The notes: generated from the letters alone by a model not told the origin. A stretch of 64,000 bases of DNA from an uncultured Pseudomonadota bacterium (GCA_949295025.1 CASFJK010000001.1:212958-276957), one strand, 5' to 3'; counted from the first letter of the stretch, positions 41,795 through 50,716 are shown. Made by a program: numbers and translations.

Positions 41795-43470
41795 TAGTCT
41801 ACTCCGTTTTTGCGCATGATAGCTTTTTGTTGAAGAATTGATAAGATATTACTAAAGCTCCAGTAAATGACCAAACCAGCGGCAAAGTGACCGAGCATGA
41901 ATGTGAAGATGAGCGGCAATAACATAAACATGCGAGCTTGATCTTTGTTGGTGGGTGCCGGATTGAGCTTTTGTTGAATGTACATGGTGATACCCATGAT
42001 AATTGGCCATACACCAATATCTAAAAAGCCAGGGACGGGGAAGTGGATGATTTCGGAGATTGTCAATGGGTCTGGTGCGGACAAGTCTTTAATCCAACCA
42101 ATGAAAGGGGCATGACGAATCTCAATAGAGATATTCAAAACTTTGTACAAAGAGAAGAATACCGGAATTTGGATGAGCATCGGCAAACAACCTGCAGCCG
42201 GATTAATTTTTTCTTTGCGATAGAGCAACATAGTTTCTTGTTGCAATTTCATTTTATCATCACCATAGCGTTCTTGCAATTCTTTGATTTTTGGTTGCAA
42301 CTTCTTCATTTTAGACATGCTGTCAAAAGACTTGCTAGCGATTGGATACATAACCAAGCGGAGTAAAGCGGCAAAAAGCAAAATTGCCCAGCCCATATTG
42401 CCGATGATATGGTAGAAAAAGTCCAAAATGTAGAAGAACGGTTTGGTTAAGAAATAGTACCAACCAAAATCAACAGCCAAATCAAATTTTTCAATATCAT
42501 ATTGTTTTGTGTATTTATCTAACAATTTGATTTCTTTAGCACCGGCAAACATTTTCAAATCAACCAAGCCAACAGAACCATTGTCAATTTTTTGTTCGCT
42601 TCCAACGTAGTCAACCTGATAGCTGTTTTTACCGGTGTTGCTGAATTTGACTTTGCTTTCGCTGTTTTTATCCAAGATAAAGGCAGAGAACCAGTAGTGA
42701 TCTGAAAAACCAGCCCAGCCACCGTTGGTTTTGAATTCTTCTTTTTCACCTTTTTCTAAGTCTTTATATTTGATTTCTTCCAATGAAGAATCAACAACGC
42801 CAGTCATACCCTCATGAATAATGGCACGATTGGCATTTTTGGGGTCATATGCACGTTTAATTAAACCAAACGGATATAAGCTGATTTGTTTTCCAGAGTT
42901 GTTTTCTACGGCTTGTTCCAAGGTGAACATATAATCTTTATCAACGGAAATTTTACGAATGAAACGAATACCTTGTCCGTTATTCCATTCCAAAACAATC
43001 GGGGTTTCAGGAGTTAATTCCTTGCCTTTTACGTTCCAAATGGTGTTGCTGTTAGGCAAACGAATGCTTTTATCCATAGAAATCCAACCAAAATCGGCAT
43101 AATAAGCATTCTCGGTTTTGGCAGGAGCAAAAAGCTCAACATCTTCGCTATTGGCATCTAAAGTTTGTTTATATTTATCAAGATAAAGCTCGTCAAAACG
43201 ACCACCTTTTACGCGAATGCTACCGAGTAATGTCGGGGTTTTAATTTGGATGCGCTTGTCTTGATTTATAGCTTCTTTTTTATCAAGAGGGGTTTCATCA
43301 AAAACAACAGTGTCGGTTTTGATGTTTTCTTCAGTCTCAATACTTTCTTCAATTTGTGGAGCCGGTTGGTTTGTTTTTACCTGCTCTTTAGGAAACAACA
43401 AATTGGTTACAAAAATCACGATAATGGACGCGATAACAGCAAGGTATAAGCCTTTTACATCATCTTTCAT
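41794..43470 (-). CDS. yidC: Membrane protein insertase YidC
   Basis: 558 residues, gram-negative type. N-terminal signal anchor ([20 protein letters not shown]), a large periplasmic domain at about 60-330, and the conserved C-terminal 60KD_IMP core with five helices from about 345 ([40 protein letters not shown]). The core includes the hydrophilic-groove Arg in LLRLVMYP. It inserts inner-membrane proteins alone or with Sec. 125 bp separate it from yidD. Confidence 0.97.
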   Translation of the reverse strand: MKDDVKGLYLAVIASIIVIFVTNLLFPKEQVKTNQPAPQIEESIETEENIKTDTVVFDETPLDKKEAINQDKRIQIKTPTLLGSIRVKGGRFDELYLDKYKQTLDANSEDVELFAPAKTENAYYADFGWISMDKSIRLPNSNTIWNVKGKELTPETPIVLEWNNGQGIRFIRKISVDKDYMFTLEQAVENNSGKQISLYPFGLIKRAYDPKNANRAIIHEGMTGVVDSSLEEIKYKDLEKGEKEEFKTNGGWAGFSDHYWFSAFILDKNSESKVKFSNTGKNSYQVDYVGSEQKIDNGSVGLVDLKMFAGAKEIKLLDKYTKQYDIEKFDLAVDFGWYYFLTKPFFYILDFFYHIIGNMGWAILLFAALLRLVMYPIASKSFDSMSKMKKLQPKIKELQERYGDDKMKLQQETMLLYRKEKINPAAGCLPMLIQIPVFFSLYKVLNISIEIRHAPFIGWIKDLSAPDPLTISEIIHFPVPGFLDIGVWPIIMGITMYIQQKLNPAPTNKDQARMFMLLPLIFTFMLGHFAAGLVIYWSFSNILSILQQKAIMRKNGVD

Positions 43471-43595
43471 TCTTTTAAACTTCCTTTAATTAACGTCATG
43501 TTTCAAAAATTTTTTCTTTAATTGCTGACGCGGTCTTAAAATATTCTTATTTAATTTCTCATAATCTAGTGGATTTATTTGTGTAAAGCAAGGGT

Positions 43596-43853
43596 TTATC
43601 TTGGGTTATGCTTGCTTTTCTTTACATTTGTCGGAGGAACGGGGTCATAGCCGCTGCCACCCCATGGATGACAACGCATTAAACGTTTGCAGCCAAGCCA
43701 TACGCCTTTAAAAATTCCATGCTTTTCAATAGCTTCTATCATATATTGTGAGCATGTAGGTTGGTAGCGACAAACACCGGGACATAAGGGCGAAAGAAAT
43801 TTTTGATAAAATTTGACCAGTAAAATCAATATTTTTTTGATGATTTTGGTCAT
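43596..43853 (-). CDS. yidD: Membrane protein insertion efficiency factor YidD
   Basis: 85 residues: [20 protein letters not shown], then [20 protein letters not shown], with the conserved three cysteines and the [12 protein letters not shown] signature of YidD (UPF0161). An amphipathic helix at the N-terminus attaches it to the inner membrane near YidC. It overlaps rnpA by four bases. Confidence 0.95.
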   Translation of the reverse strand: MTKIIKKILILLVKFYQKFLSPLCPGVCRYQPTCSQYMIEAIEKHGIFKGVWLGCKRLMRCHPWGGSGYDPVPPTNVKKSKHNPR

Positions 43854-44218
43854 TTGGAGGCTTTCTTTGCTTGCAGTTGAATATTGATTTGTTCAAGAGC
43901 GTTTTGCATATTTTGTTTGAGCTTTTGAAAATCGCAAGTGGCGGTGTTGTAGCGCCCGATTAAGACATAGTCCACACCGCTCAAGGCTGTTTGTGGAAAA
44001 ACTTCTCGAACGGCAGCGCGTAATCTTCTTTTGGTGCGGTTTCGGATATGGGCCTTGCCCAATTTTTTAGTAGCAGTGTAGCCAATCTGGCAGCAATTTT
44101 CTTGCTTAGATAAACTAAGAGCCGCCTGTAGGATTAAGCCGGATGTAACCACTTTTAATCCCTTAGAGGCGACTCTAACGAAATCTTTTCTCTTTTTTAA
44201 GATAAAAACTTCTACCAT
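43850..44218 (-). CDS. rnpA: Ribonuclease P protein component
   Basis: 122 residues. [20 protein letters not shown] and the RNR helix [20 protein letters not shown] are diagnostic of RnpA. It binds the RNase P RNA and aids 5' maturation of tRNAs. Twelve bases after the rpmH stop; overlaps yidD. Confidence 0.96.
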   Translation of the reverse strand: MVEVFILKKRKDFVRVASKGLKVVTSGLILQAALSLSKQENCCQIGYTATKKLGKAHIRNRTKRRLRAAVREVFPQTALSGVDYVLIGRYNTATCDFQKLKQNMQNALEQINIQLQAKKASK

Positions 44219-44230
44219 AACGGTTCCAGA

Positions 44231-44365
44231 CTAGGCTGAAAGTCTTTTACGACCTCTTGCACGACGTGCTGCCAAGACTTTACGACCACCTTTGGTTTCC
44301 ATACGAGTACGGAAGCCATGACGGCGAGCTCTAACCAATTTGCTCGGTTGATAAGTACGTTTCAT
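44231..44365 (-). CDS. rpmH: 50S ribosomal protein L34
   Basis: 44 residues: [20 protein letters not shown] and [16 protein letters not shown], a complete and typical L34. GGAGA precedes the ATG. First gene of the rpmH cluster. Confidence 0.97.
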   Translation of the reverse strand: MKRTYQPSKLVRARRHGFRTRMETKGGRKVLAARRARGRKRLSA

Positions 44366-44382
44366 TTTTTTTCTCCGGTTGA

Positions 44383-44437
44383 GGCGGATTGTTCCGCCGA
44401 TTGTTATTTATTATTTAAAGGTTCTCTAGGAGAACCT
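44383..44437 (-). promoter_or_regulatory. rpmH leader with two hairpins
   Basis: GGCGGA/TCCGCC (44,383-44,398) lies directly before the ribosome-binding site. AGGTTCTC/GAGAACCT (44,419-44,437 region) lies further up. Two stable hairpins in the untranslated leader of a ribosomal-protein gene suggest regulation, but none is a known leader type to me. Confidence 0.4.
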
Positions 44438-44473
44438 CTCGGAATTAATGTCCTGATTATCCAGAACACTCGT

Positions 44474-44502
44474 TTTATAAATTTAAAACCTGTCAAAGTC
44501 AA
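44474..44502 (-). promoter_or_regulatory. Promoter of the rpmH cluster
   Basis: Minus-strand TTGACT, 17-bp spacer, TATAAA, about 108 bp before the rpmH start and immediately after the terminator of the preceding gene. Strong match to sigma-70. Confidence 0.6.
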
Positions 44503-44503
44503 T

Positions 44504-44537
44504 AAAAAAAGGACTTAAATTTTTGATTTAAGCCCTT
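44504..44537 (-). terminator. Terminator of the Bax-inhibitor-1 gene
   Basis: Minus strand AAGGGCTTAAAT / ATTTAAGTCCTT, one G-T pair, loop CAAAA, followed by a run of T. Confidence 0.8.
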
Positions 44538-44560
44538 GTTTTTATTTTTTTATGATTTTA

Positions 44561-45277
44561 TTAACGGCGATCACCCATCAATCTTAAGAGATAGATGAAC
44601 ATGTTAATGAAATCCATATAGAGATTCAAAGCACCGGCAATGGCTTTGCGAGCTATTGTGTCTTCATTGTCTGAACCGTAATAAATTTGACGAACGGCTT
44701 GAGTATCATAAGCGGTTAAGCCTGTGAAGATTAAAACACCGATAACAGATACGGCATAGCTCAAACCAGGGCTTTGGAAAAAGAGGTTAATGAGGGAAGC
44801 AACAATTAAGCCCCAAACACCCATAATTAAGAAAGAGCCCATTGCGCTCAAATCTTTTTTAGTGGTGTATCCATACAAGCTCATACCACCAAACATGGCT
44901 GCTGTAATTAAGAATACGCGTGTGACGCTAGCGCCTGTATAAGCCATCAAAATCGGAGTTAATGAAATGCCCATAACGGCAGAAAATCCCCAAAACATGG
45001 CTTGAACTTGTTGTAAAGTTCCGCGTTGCAATACCCAACCAAAGGCAAAAACCATAATGAGCGGGGCAAACAAGAATAACCAGCCTAAGCCGCTCATGCT
45101 GGCGCCTTGCGGAGTTATGTTAAAAAATAAACGAATCAAAGAAGTGTTGGCAACAAGATATGCCGCCAGGGCGGTTAAGCAGAGACCCCCGGTCATATAG
45201 TTGTACACTTTGAGCATGTATTGACGCAAGCCTTCATCAACATAAGTTTTGGCTTGTGCATTTACTTTAGTTTCCAT
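44561..45277 (-). CDS. Bax inhibitor-1/YccA family membrane protein
   Basis: 238 residues with seven membrane helices, beginning METKVNAQAKTYVDEGLRQY and containing YMTGGLCLTALAAYLVAN, LTAYDTQAVRQIYY and the C-terminal NLYMDFINMFIYLLRLMG, the BI-1 signature with the acidic pair that gates calcium leak in homologues. Bacterial members interact with FtsH. ATG 45,277 with AGGAG upstream is preferred; an ATG at 45,340 would add 21 residues from the leader. Confidence 0.9.
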   Translation of the reverse strand: METKVNAQAKTYVDEGLRQYMLKVYNYMTGGLCLTALAAYLVANTSLIRLFFNITPQGASMSGLGWLFLFAPLIMVFAFGWVLQRGTLQQVQAMFWGFSAVMGISLTPILMAYTGASVTRVFLITAAMFGGMSLYGYTTKKDLSAMGSFLIMGVWGLIVASLINLFFQSPGLSYAVSVIGVLIFTGLTAYDTQAVRQIYYGSDNEDTIARKAIAGALNLYMDFINMFIYLLRLMGDRR

Positions 45278-45346
45278 AGATATTTTCTCCTGTTTAATTG
45301 TTCTAAAAAATAATATAGGTAAAGTTTTTGCAAAAATCAACCGCTC

Positions 45347-46057
45347 TTATTCGTACATGTATAATTCTTTGCCGTGGTTTTTGAGCCATAGTCTGCCTTT
45401 GGAAGCATTTGGGCAAAGTTTTTTTACGCATTGCCAAAACTCTCTCGAATGATCTTGATGCAGAAGGTGAGAGACTTCATGGGCAACCAAATAATCTATA
45501 ACATATTTGGGAGCCATACTGATGCGCCAGTTATAATTGATGTTTTCTAAACTTGAACAGCTTCCCCAACGAGATTTTGTATCTTTGATACTGACAGAGT
45601 TGACATGACAACCGATTTTGGCAGCTAGAATTTTAGATTTTTTGAATAGCTCATCTTTGGCATTTTTCTTAATAAAATCACAAATGCGACGATGCATAAA
45701 TTCTTTGGCTCCCGAAACAATCAGATTATCTTCATCAATCAAAACACCGCAGCGTTTTTGCGGACAATGATTTATTATATATTCTTTGCCCATGATGGAA
45801 ATTGTTTCTCCATTTTCAAAGCGTTTGGCAACGGGTATTTTTTGTAGATTTTCTTCCAGCCAAGCACGATGCATTTCAACAAATTCTATAGCTCTTTTAG
45901 CACTGCAACGTTTGGGAAGAGTTAAAATAGGCAGACGTTCTTTGGCATCAATCCGCAGTGTCAAGCGTTTGGCTTGAGCGGATTTGATAATTTTGATATC
46001 CATATTCAGAGCGGCTTGAATATCAAAGGTCTTGCCAGTCAATAACGTAATTTTCAT
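45347..46057 (-). CDS. YgjP-like metallopeptidase (DUF45, M48-related)
   Basis: 236 residues. Zinc site VAHEVSHLLHQDHSREFW (HExxH, third ligand further on), preceded by RWGSCSSLENINYNWRISMA, the RWGSC motif of the YgjP/WssP family. Likely a cytoplasmic zinc protease. The first ATG at 46,057 overlaps the upstream gene; a start at 46,003 (MDIKIIKSAQAK) would avoid the overlap but lacks a ribosome-binding site, so the N-terminus is uncertain. Confidence 0.88.
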   Translation of the reverse strand: MKITLLTGKTFDIQAALNMDIKIIKSAQAKRLTLRIDAKERLPILTLPKRCSAKRAIEFVEMHRAWLEENLQKIPVAKRFENGETISIMGKEYIINHCPQKRCGVLIDEDNLIVSGAKEFMHRRICDFIKKNAKDELFKKSKILAAKIGCHVNSVSIKDTKSRWGSCSSLENINYNWRISMAPKYVIDYLVAHEVSHLLHQDHSREFWQCVKKLCPNASKGRLWLKNHGKELYMYE

Positions 46058-46532
46058 AGTCTTCTATTCCCGTTTCAGATACGGTTTCGCGTCCTTGTAA
46101 GGACATTTTAGCTTCGTGTACACTCTTGGCTTTTCCGGTGATTAAGGGGTGCCAAGATGGCAAATCATAGCCATTGTCTAAGAGCCAGTATGCGCAGGTT
46201 TTGGGCAACCAACGCGGTTTTTCCCTGATGGCAGCCAAATCGATGTCGCGGCAATCGGAAACTTTTTCAAAACGATGTTCATAAATGCGGCATAAACAAC
46301 TTTTGCAATCTAAGAATCGGCAACGCGTATTGGTGAATTTTATCTTGCCTTTAATCTCAATTTTGTTCAGGCAACATTTACCGCAACCATCGCAAAGCAA
46401 TTCCCATTCTTCTTTGCTCATTTCTTCCAGTTTTTTCTTTTTCCAAAACTCCGGCTCGAATCGGTCAAGGTGGTCAAAGCGGCTTTGCGGATCATATTCT
46501 TCTGAGGCAAAATTTTTATTGTCTGAACTCAT
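46023..46532 (-). CDS. UPF0260 (YcgN-like) Cys-cluster protein, second of a tandem pair
   Basis: 169 residues. CDGCGKCCLNKIEIKGK, then CRFLDCKSCLCRIYEHR, gives the CxxCxxCC plus Cys-rich pattern of the YcgN/UPF0260 (CxxCxxCC) family, thought to bind an iron-sulphur or zinc centre. The tail has LPSWHPLITGKAKSVHEAKM. ATG 46,532 overlaps the stop of the upstream paralogue as ATGA, so an ATG at 46,565 is not needed. Confidence 0.85.
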   Translation of the reverse strand: MSSDNKNFASEEYDPQSRFDHLDRFEPEFWKKKKLEEMSKEEWELLCDGCGKCCLNKIEIKGKIKFTNTRCRFLDCKSCLCRIYEHRFEKVSDCRDIDLAAIREKPRWLPKTCAYWLLDNGYDLPSWHPLITGKAKSVHEAKMSLQGRETVSETGIEDYENYVIDWQDL

Positions 46533-46963
46533 GGTTCTTCGTCCTCCAAAATGTGATCTTCCCATTCTTCCTCGGGAACAAAAGTTTCGGAAATACAGCG
46601 GTTTTTGATGCTATGCTGTTCTTCTAACGGTTTGCCCGTTATCAGAGGATGCCATGGCGGCAAGATGCCTTTTTCTACTAGCCAGCGATAAGCGCAGTTT
46701 TGGGGCATCCAGCTGATTTTATCGACATTGTCTTTATCAAGCTTCAAACATTCCGGCACCAGTTTGCAGCGGTTTTGATACTCTGTACAAGTGCAGTTCT
46801 CATGATTGAAATAGCGACAAACCAAGTCGGTATAATAGACTTCATCACTATCCTCATCTTGCAATTTTATCAGGCAGCAACGACCACAGCGGCAGCAAAT
46901 GCTTTCCCATTCGGCTTTCGTAAAATCGGATAATTTTTTGTGTTGCCAAAAATCTTTTGTCAC
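46529..46963 (-). CDS. UPF0260 (YcgN-like) Cys-cluster protein, first of a tandem pair
   Basis: 144 residues: CCRCGRCCLIKLQDEDSDEV and CRYFNHENCTCTEYQNRCKL, followed by LPPWHPLITGKPLEEQHSIK. It is the same family as the downstream gene, with the shared PxWHPLITGK block, but clearly diverged, so it is an old tandem duplication. The pair is translationally coupled. Function unknown. The start, MTKDFWQHKKLSDF, is the normal N-terminus of the family. Confidence 0.85.
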   Translation of the reverse strand: MTKDFWQHKKLSDFTKAEWESICCRCGRCCLIKLQDEDSDEVYYTDLVCRYFNHENCTCTEYQNRCKLVPECLKLDKDNVDKISWMPQNCAYRWLVEKGILPPWHPLITGKPLEEQHSIKNRCISETFVPEEEWEDHILEDEEP

Positions 46964-47029
46964 TCTTTTTTCCTTATGTTAAGAATTGTTATGCTACTAT
47001 ACAGCAAACAAAGTTTAAGGAGAATTAAA

Positions 47030-47290
47030 ATGTTTGCTTGGTTAAAAAATTTATTGTTAAGCACTCCGGTTCAAAATACTTGTTCTTGTTGTTCAAAAAA
47101 ATGTGAACAGTTAGAAAAAATGCGACAACAGATAGAACAAGGACACCTTGATGATGAGCCTGAAAAACATCCAGAGGCTTATATCATAAGTTGCAATACA
47201 CCGGAACATGAATATACAGGCAAAATTTTTGGTTCTGTTTTTTCTTACAATGAGGTGATTGTTAATGGGCAAAAACAAAACAAAGAATAA
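47030..47290 (+). CDS. Hypothetical small protein, 86 aa
   Basis: 86 residues from ATG 47,030 behind AAGGAG. An earlier in-frame ATG at 46,940 would overlap the start of the divergent UPF0260 gene and has no ribosome-binding site. It contains TCSCCSKKCEQLEKM, a CxCCxxxC cluster that could bind metal, and a C-terminal ISCNTPEHEYTGKIFGSVF. Not recognised. Its stop directly abuts that of dnaB on the other strand. Confidence 0.6.
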   Translation: MFAWLKNLLLSTPVQNTCSCCSKKCEQLEKMRQQIEQGHLDDEPEKHPEAYIISCNTPEHEYTGKIFGSVFSYNEVIVNGQKQNKE

Positions 47291-48772
47291 TTATTCTCCG
47301 CCGATTTGGTCTGGCAAATATTCTTCTTTTGCCAAGTTTCCGAATTGGGTAAATTCGCCATTCCAGAAGAGTTGAATGGTACCGGTTGAGCCATGACGGT
47401 TTTTACCGATAATAACTTCAGAAATGTTTTGTGTGGCTCTGACACGGGCTTCCCATTCTTCATGGCGTTTTTGAAGGTGTTCAGGTGTTTCAGAGGCTTT
47501 TTGTTGAGGCTCTTCATTTTGAAGATAGTAGTTTTCTCGATAAATGAACATAACACTATCGGCATCTTGTTCGATAGAACCGGATTCACGCAAGTCGGAC
47601 ATTAACGGACGTTTGTCATCTCTTTGTTCTACACCACGGTTTAATTGGGAGAGGGCAATTACCGGCAAGTTTAATTCTTTTGCCAAAATTTTTAAGCCAC
47701 GAGAGATTTCAGACAATTCTTGCACACGGTTGCCTTCGGTTTTTTTGCTGCCGCTACCCATAATCAATTGAATATAGTCAATAATGATTAAGCCCAAGCC
47801 TTTGTTTCTTTTTAATCGGCGAGCGCGAGTACGAATGGAGTTGATGTTCAAACCCGGAGTATCATCAATGTAGAGTGGAATATTTTCCAACTCACGAACA
47901 GCAGCGGCAATGCGTGTGAATTCGGCATTGTCCAACTCGCCGGTACGCATTTTATGAGCGTTGGTTTGAGTAACGGTGGAAAGAATACGGCTGGCTAATT
48001 GGTCAGCAGACATTTCCAAAGAAAAGAAAGCAACACCCTTTTTGCTGGGGTCTAAGTTTTTGTTGTGATACATGTAATCGGCAACATTATAAGCGATATT
48101 TGTTGCTAATGCAGTTTTTCCCATAGCCGGACGGGCAGCGATAATAATCAAGTCAGAGTTATTCAGACCACCGGTTTTATTATCCAGAGCATCTAAGGCT
48201 GTTGGTAAACCAGATATTTTTCCTTCTTTTTGATATGCTTCTTCAATATTGCTTAGAGATATGCTTAAAGCTTCGCCAAAGTCAACAAAACCGCCTTGAT
48301 GTTCACCTTGGTTGGCAAGTTCAAATAATTTTTTTTCAGCCGACTCGATTTGTTCCATGGCATCCGAATCGATGTCTTCTTTGCTGGCTTCGTTCACAAT
48401 ATCAAAACCAGTAGCAATTAATTCGCGGCGCAGATATTTGTCATAAATAAATTGTGCATAATATTCGGCATTGGTTAAAGGTGTGGCACTATCTGCCAGT
48501 TTAACCAAATATTTATGACCACCAACTTCATTTAAAGTGCCTTCTTGTTCAAAGTAGTTTTTTAGCGTGATAACATCGGCAACATGACCACGGGTGATGA
48601 GCTTGGAGATAACTTCAAAAATTTTGGCATGAGTCGAATCGGCAAAATGTTGTGGCTTTAAAAATTCCGATACTTTTTCATAAGCTTTGTTGTTGGCTAA
48701 AATAGCACCTAACAAGGCTTGTTCAGCTTCTATATTTTGTGGAAGTTTACTGACATCAATAGAGGTATCCAT
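47291..48772 (-). CDS. dnaB: Replicative DNA helicase DnaB
   Basis: 493 residues. N-terminal collar domain (PQNIEAEQALLGAILANNKA), linker, then the RecA-like C-terminal motor with Walker A ARPAMGKTALA, Walker B GLIIIDYIQLI and an arginine finger (IYRENYY). The hexamer unwinds DNA at the fork. No intein is present. Divergent or convergent partners do not share its transcript: rpmB lies 157 bp upstream on the same strand behind its own terminator. Confidence 0.97.
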   Translation of the reverse strand: MDTSIDVSKLPQNIEAEQALLGAILANNKAYEKVSEFLKPQHFADSTHAKIFEVISKLITRGHVADVITLKNYFEQEGTLNEVGGHKYLVKLADSATPLTNAEYYAQFIYDKYLRRELIATGFDIVNEASKEDIDSDAMEQIESAEKKLFELANQGEHQGGFVDFGEALSISLSNIEEAYQKEGKISGLPTALDALDNKTGGLNNSDLIIIAARPAMGKTALATNIAYNVADYMYHNKNLDPSKKGVAFFSLEMSADQLASRILSTVTQTNAHKMRTGELDNAEFTRIAAAVRELENIPLYIDDTPGLNINSIRTRARRLKRNKGLGLIIIDYIQLIMGSGSKKTEGNRVQELSEISRGLKILAKELNLPVIALSQLNRGVEQRDDKRPLMSDLRESGSIEQDADSVMFIYRENYYLQNEEPQQKASETPEHLQKRHEEWEARVRATQNISEVIIGKNRHGSTGTIQLFWNGEFTQFGNLAKEEYLPDQIGGE

Positions 48773-48875
48773 GGTCTTCTTTCAATTAAGTTATTTGCTG
48801 CAGATTTTATAAACAAAAAAAATGATAATGACAATCTAAATTCTACATAGAGGTTTGTGAATATTGGGGATAAAA

Positions 48876-48903
48876 AAATACCTTCTCAAAAGAGAAGGTA
48901 TTT
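48876..48903 (-). terminator. Terminator of rpmB
   Basis: AAATACCTTCTC / GAGAAGGTATTT, loop TTTT on the minus strand, followed there by a T run. Confidence 0.85.
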
Positions 48904-48928
48904 AGAACTTTTTTCTGAAGCCAGATAA

Positions 48929-49207
48929 TTATTTTGCTTTTGCAATTGTTTTTTTGATTTTGATAGCTTCATCGCTCAATTTGTTGTTAGATGTAGATTC
49001 CAAGTAAGCATCTAAACCGCCATTGTGTTCAATAGAACGCAAAGTTTTTGAGCAAACTTTCAATTTGAAAATTCGGTTAAGTTTTTCACTCAAGAGTGAA
49101 ACAACTTGTAAGTTAGGCAAGAAACGACGACGGGTTCTATTGTTAGCGTGGCTGACATTGTTGCCGCTCATAACGCCGGTGCCTGAAATATCACACTTTT
49201 TAGCCAT
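48929..49207 (-). CDS. rpmB: 50S ribosomal protein L28
   Basis: 92 residues: MAKKCDISGTGVMSGNNVSH, NNRTRRRFLPNLQ, KLKVCSKTLRSIEHNGGLDA. A full L28 of the alphaproteobacterial length. AAGGAAAATA precedes the ATG. Monocistronic with its own terminator. Confidence 0.96.
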   Translation of the reverse strand: MAKKCDISGTGVMSGNNVSHANNRTRRRFLPNLQVVSLLSEKLNRIFKLKVCSKTLRSIEHNGGLDAYLESTSNNKLSDEAIKIKKTIAKAK

Positions 49208-49381
49208 TGTTATTTTCCTTAAAATTTATCTTTTGAACAGAACTTGTTGCTTGTTAATACATAGATTTAGACAAATAGTCAAGTGAAATTTTGTAAAATG
49301 GGGGGTAAAGGTGCTAAAAAGTGCAAAATTTTGCTGGAAAAGTGTGCTGAAGCGGTGTATGAGTATGAATGTTTGTTTGAT

Positions 49382-49458
49382 GTACCCGTAGCTCAGTTGG
49401 ATAGAGTATCGGCCTCCGACGCCGAGGGTCGTGGGTTCGAATCCCTCCGGGTACGCCA
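49382..49458 (+). tRNA. tRNA-Arg (anticodon CCG)
   Basis: Complete cloverleaf with CCA: acceptor GTACCCG/CGGGTAC, D arm GCTC/GAGT, anticodon loop CTCCGAC on TCGGC/GCCGA, T loop TTCGAAT. The T stem GTGGG/CCCTC holds a T-T mismatch at 50-64, unusual for a functional tRNA. The mismatch is inside the duplicated 3' segment. Confidence 0.93.
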
Positions 49459-49491
49459 TAAAACAAAAGAGGCTGTTTATCGGCCTCTTTT
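49443..49491 (+). repeat. Direct repeat copy 1 of tRNA-Arg 3' end and terminator
   Basis: A 49-bp segment (CCCTCCGGG... to ...CCTCTTTT), exactly repeated at 49,782-49,830. It holds the last 16 bases of tRNA-Arg plus its terminator stem. Confidence 0.93.
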
Positions 49492-49498
49492 GTTTTAT
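49459..49498 (+). terminator. Terminator of tRNA-Arg
   Basis: TAAAACAAAAGAGGC / GCCTCTTTTGTTTTA with a nine-base loop. Confidence 0.85.
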
Positions 49499-49633
49499 GT
49501 TGAGTAGCCGTCGGATTTGAGCCCACGAGAAAGTGGTTCGACTAGGAGGAGAGGCAGACGGGAGTATGCCGGTGAGGGCAAAGCCCGAGCGACGACGAAG
49601 CGGCGCCGCAGGAGCCCATCCCTCCGGGTTCGT

Positions 49634-49781
49634 TCTGGCTTGTAAGTTTGCAAGCTCACTAACTGCGCTGCGGTCACTTGATTTGTAACGTTTTGTCGGT
49701 GGCGTTATCACTTACCTCAAAACTAACAAATCTGCGCCTTTCGTTGAAATAATCTCCACCGGAGATTATTTTTTCCTCAAG
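49634..49781 (+). repeat. tRNA-associated dispersed repeat, copy B
   Basis: Homologue of 8953-9102. Shared blocks include AGCTCACTAAC, CGGTCACTT, ATTTGTAACG and CTAACAAAT, and it ends with ATAATCTCC/GGAGATTAT, a perfect hairpin in place of copy A's different but equally paired stem. Upstream, 49,499-49,633 is an unusually GC-rich stretch with an extra ATCCCTCCGGGT tRNA fragment at 49,618. I see no gene in 49,499-49,842. Confidence 0.8.
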
Positions 49782-49830
49782 CCCTCCGGGTACGCCATAA
49801 AACAAAAGAGGCTGTTTATCGGCCTCTTTT
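49782..49830 (+). repeat. Direct repeat copy 2 of tRNA-Arg 3' end and terminator
   Basis: Exact 49-bp copy of 49,443-49,491. It has only 16 bases of tRNA, so it cannot form a tRNA. Confidence 0.93.
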
Positions 49831-49842
49831 CAAAATTGAATT

Positions 49843-50190
49843 TTACTCTTTTATAAATGGCTTTACAAAGCGGTCAAATTTGCGTTCGTTGTTTTTGGAC
49901 CAGCCCATAATATATTTATCGCCCATGCAAAATAGCGGGGTGCCGATGCTTTCTAAGTTAAACTTATCTCCACAGGCTTCAAAAAGTTTGTAGCCTTCGG
50001 CTTGATAAACATCAACTTTGGTCATATCTAAATCAGGATATTTTTTATTGATGTATTCCATTGCATAGTGACAGTAAGGACATCCGTCATAAAAGAAAAA
50101 ATAAATTTTGTTGTTATCAATTTTAGCTTGATTATCACAACCACAGAGAATTCCAATTATCATAAAAAGGGCAACGATGTGTTTTTTCAT
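49843..50190 (-). CDS. Glutaredoxin-/thioredoxin-like lipoprotein with CPYC motif
   Basis: 115 residues. Signal peptide MKKHIVALFMIIGILCG is followed by the lipobox cysteine (Cys18). The thioredoxin-like active site FFYDGCPYCHYAMEYINKKY lies at about 33-52 with the CPYC of glutaredoxins. The conserved cis-Pro is in SIGTPLFCM. A periplasm-facing thiol-disulphide oxidoreductase is likely. No partner is adjacent. Confidence 0.78.
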   Translation of the reverse strand: MKKHIVALFMIIGILCGCDNQAKIDNNKIYFFFYDGCPYCHYAMEYINKKYPDLDMTKVDVYQAEGYKLFEACGDKFNLESIGTPLFCMGDKYIMGWSKNNERKFDRFVKPFIKE

Positions 50191-50227
50191 AATTTTTTTC
50201 CTTAAATGGCTTTAATTAGTATATAAT

Positions 50228-50260
50228 AAAAAGGGCTTTGATTTTGTCAAAGCCTTTTTT
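50228..50260 (-). terminator. Terminator of the small lipoprotein gene
   Basis: AAAAAGGGCTTTG / CAAAGCCTTTTTT, one G-T, directly after the stop of the gene at 50,262; T tail on the minus strand. Confidence 0.8.
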
Positions 50261-50261
50261 A

Positions 50262-50534
50262 TTAGTCTCCTATTAAAGGTTCGGGTGTTTTACGAGAAGA
50301 TTTTCCTTTTGTAAAAACATTGTCGCTTTCAGCTTTGCCTTCTACTTGCAATTGAGGATTTACAAAGTTCATATTACCTCGTTCGTAAAAATAAAAGTCG
50401 CGGCGAATGGCTGCTTTATCTTTAATTGAAAGTTCGCTCCATTCTTTTTCACTCATTCCGTAAGGATAGGTTTCCGGTGTGCTCGAACAAGCCGAAATCA
50501 AAGCAAACATTGCTAAAAGTAATAACTTTTTCAT
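50262..50534 (-). CDS. Small lipoprotein, 90 aa
   Basis: Signal peptide MKKLLLLAMFALISA with lipidated Cys16 (CSSTPE), and a mature part EKEWSELSIKDKAAIRRDFY that is helical and charged. Unknown function. ATG 50,534 has AGGAGGAAT ideally placed; the ATG at 50,555 is rejected. Confidence 0.72.
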   Translation of the reverse strand: MKKLLLLAMFALISACSSTPETYPYGMSEKEWSELSIKDKAAIRRDFYFYERGNMNFVNPQLQVEGKAESDNVFTKGKSSRKTPEPLIGD

Positions 50535-50666
50535 CTTATTCCTCCTCACATACAAATTTAAGTATAGCTTATTTTTATTCGTTTGAACAGATTTTTTTTG
50601 ATTATATTAAATTTATTTATAACGCAATAATTAATTGAATCTTTAGAATCTCGACGTAACATCTTA

Positions 50667-50716
50667 CCATAACGAAAACGAATCTGAGTCAGACTTTGAC
50701 GCAAATTTCGTTATGG
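50667..50716 (+). promoter_or_regulatory. Inverted repeat in the leader of the pyrophosphatase gene
   Basis: CCATAACGAAA (50,667) and TTTCGTTATGG (50,706-50,716) are perfect 11-bp inverted repeats around 28 bases that contain a further TCTGA/TCAGA hairpin. It is 31 bp before the start codon, so it can act as an operator or as a leader RNA structure. Confidence 0.45.

Noticed and set aside
49226-49711. Long minus-strand reading frames across tRNA-Arg, ending in peptides like GFEPTTLGVGG
   Set aside because: They are antisense reads of the tRNA and repeat DNA, a familiar source of spurious proteins. No ribosome-binding site or domain supports them.
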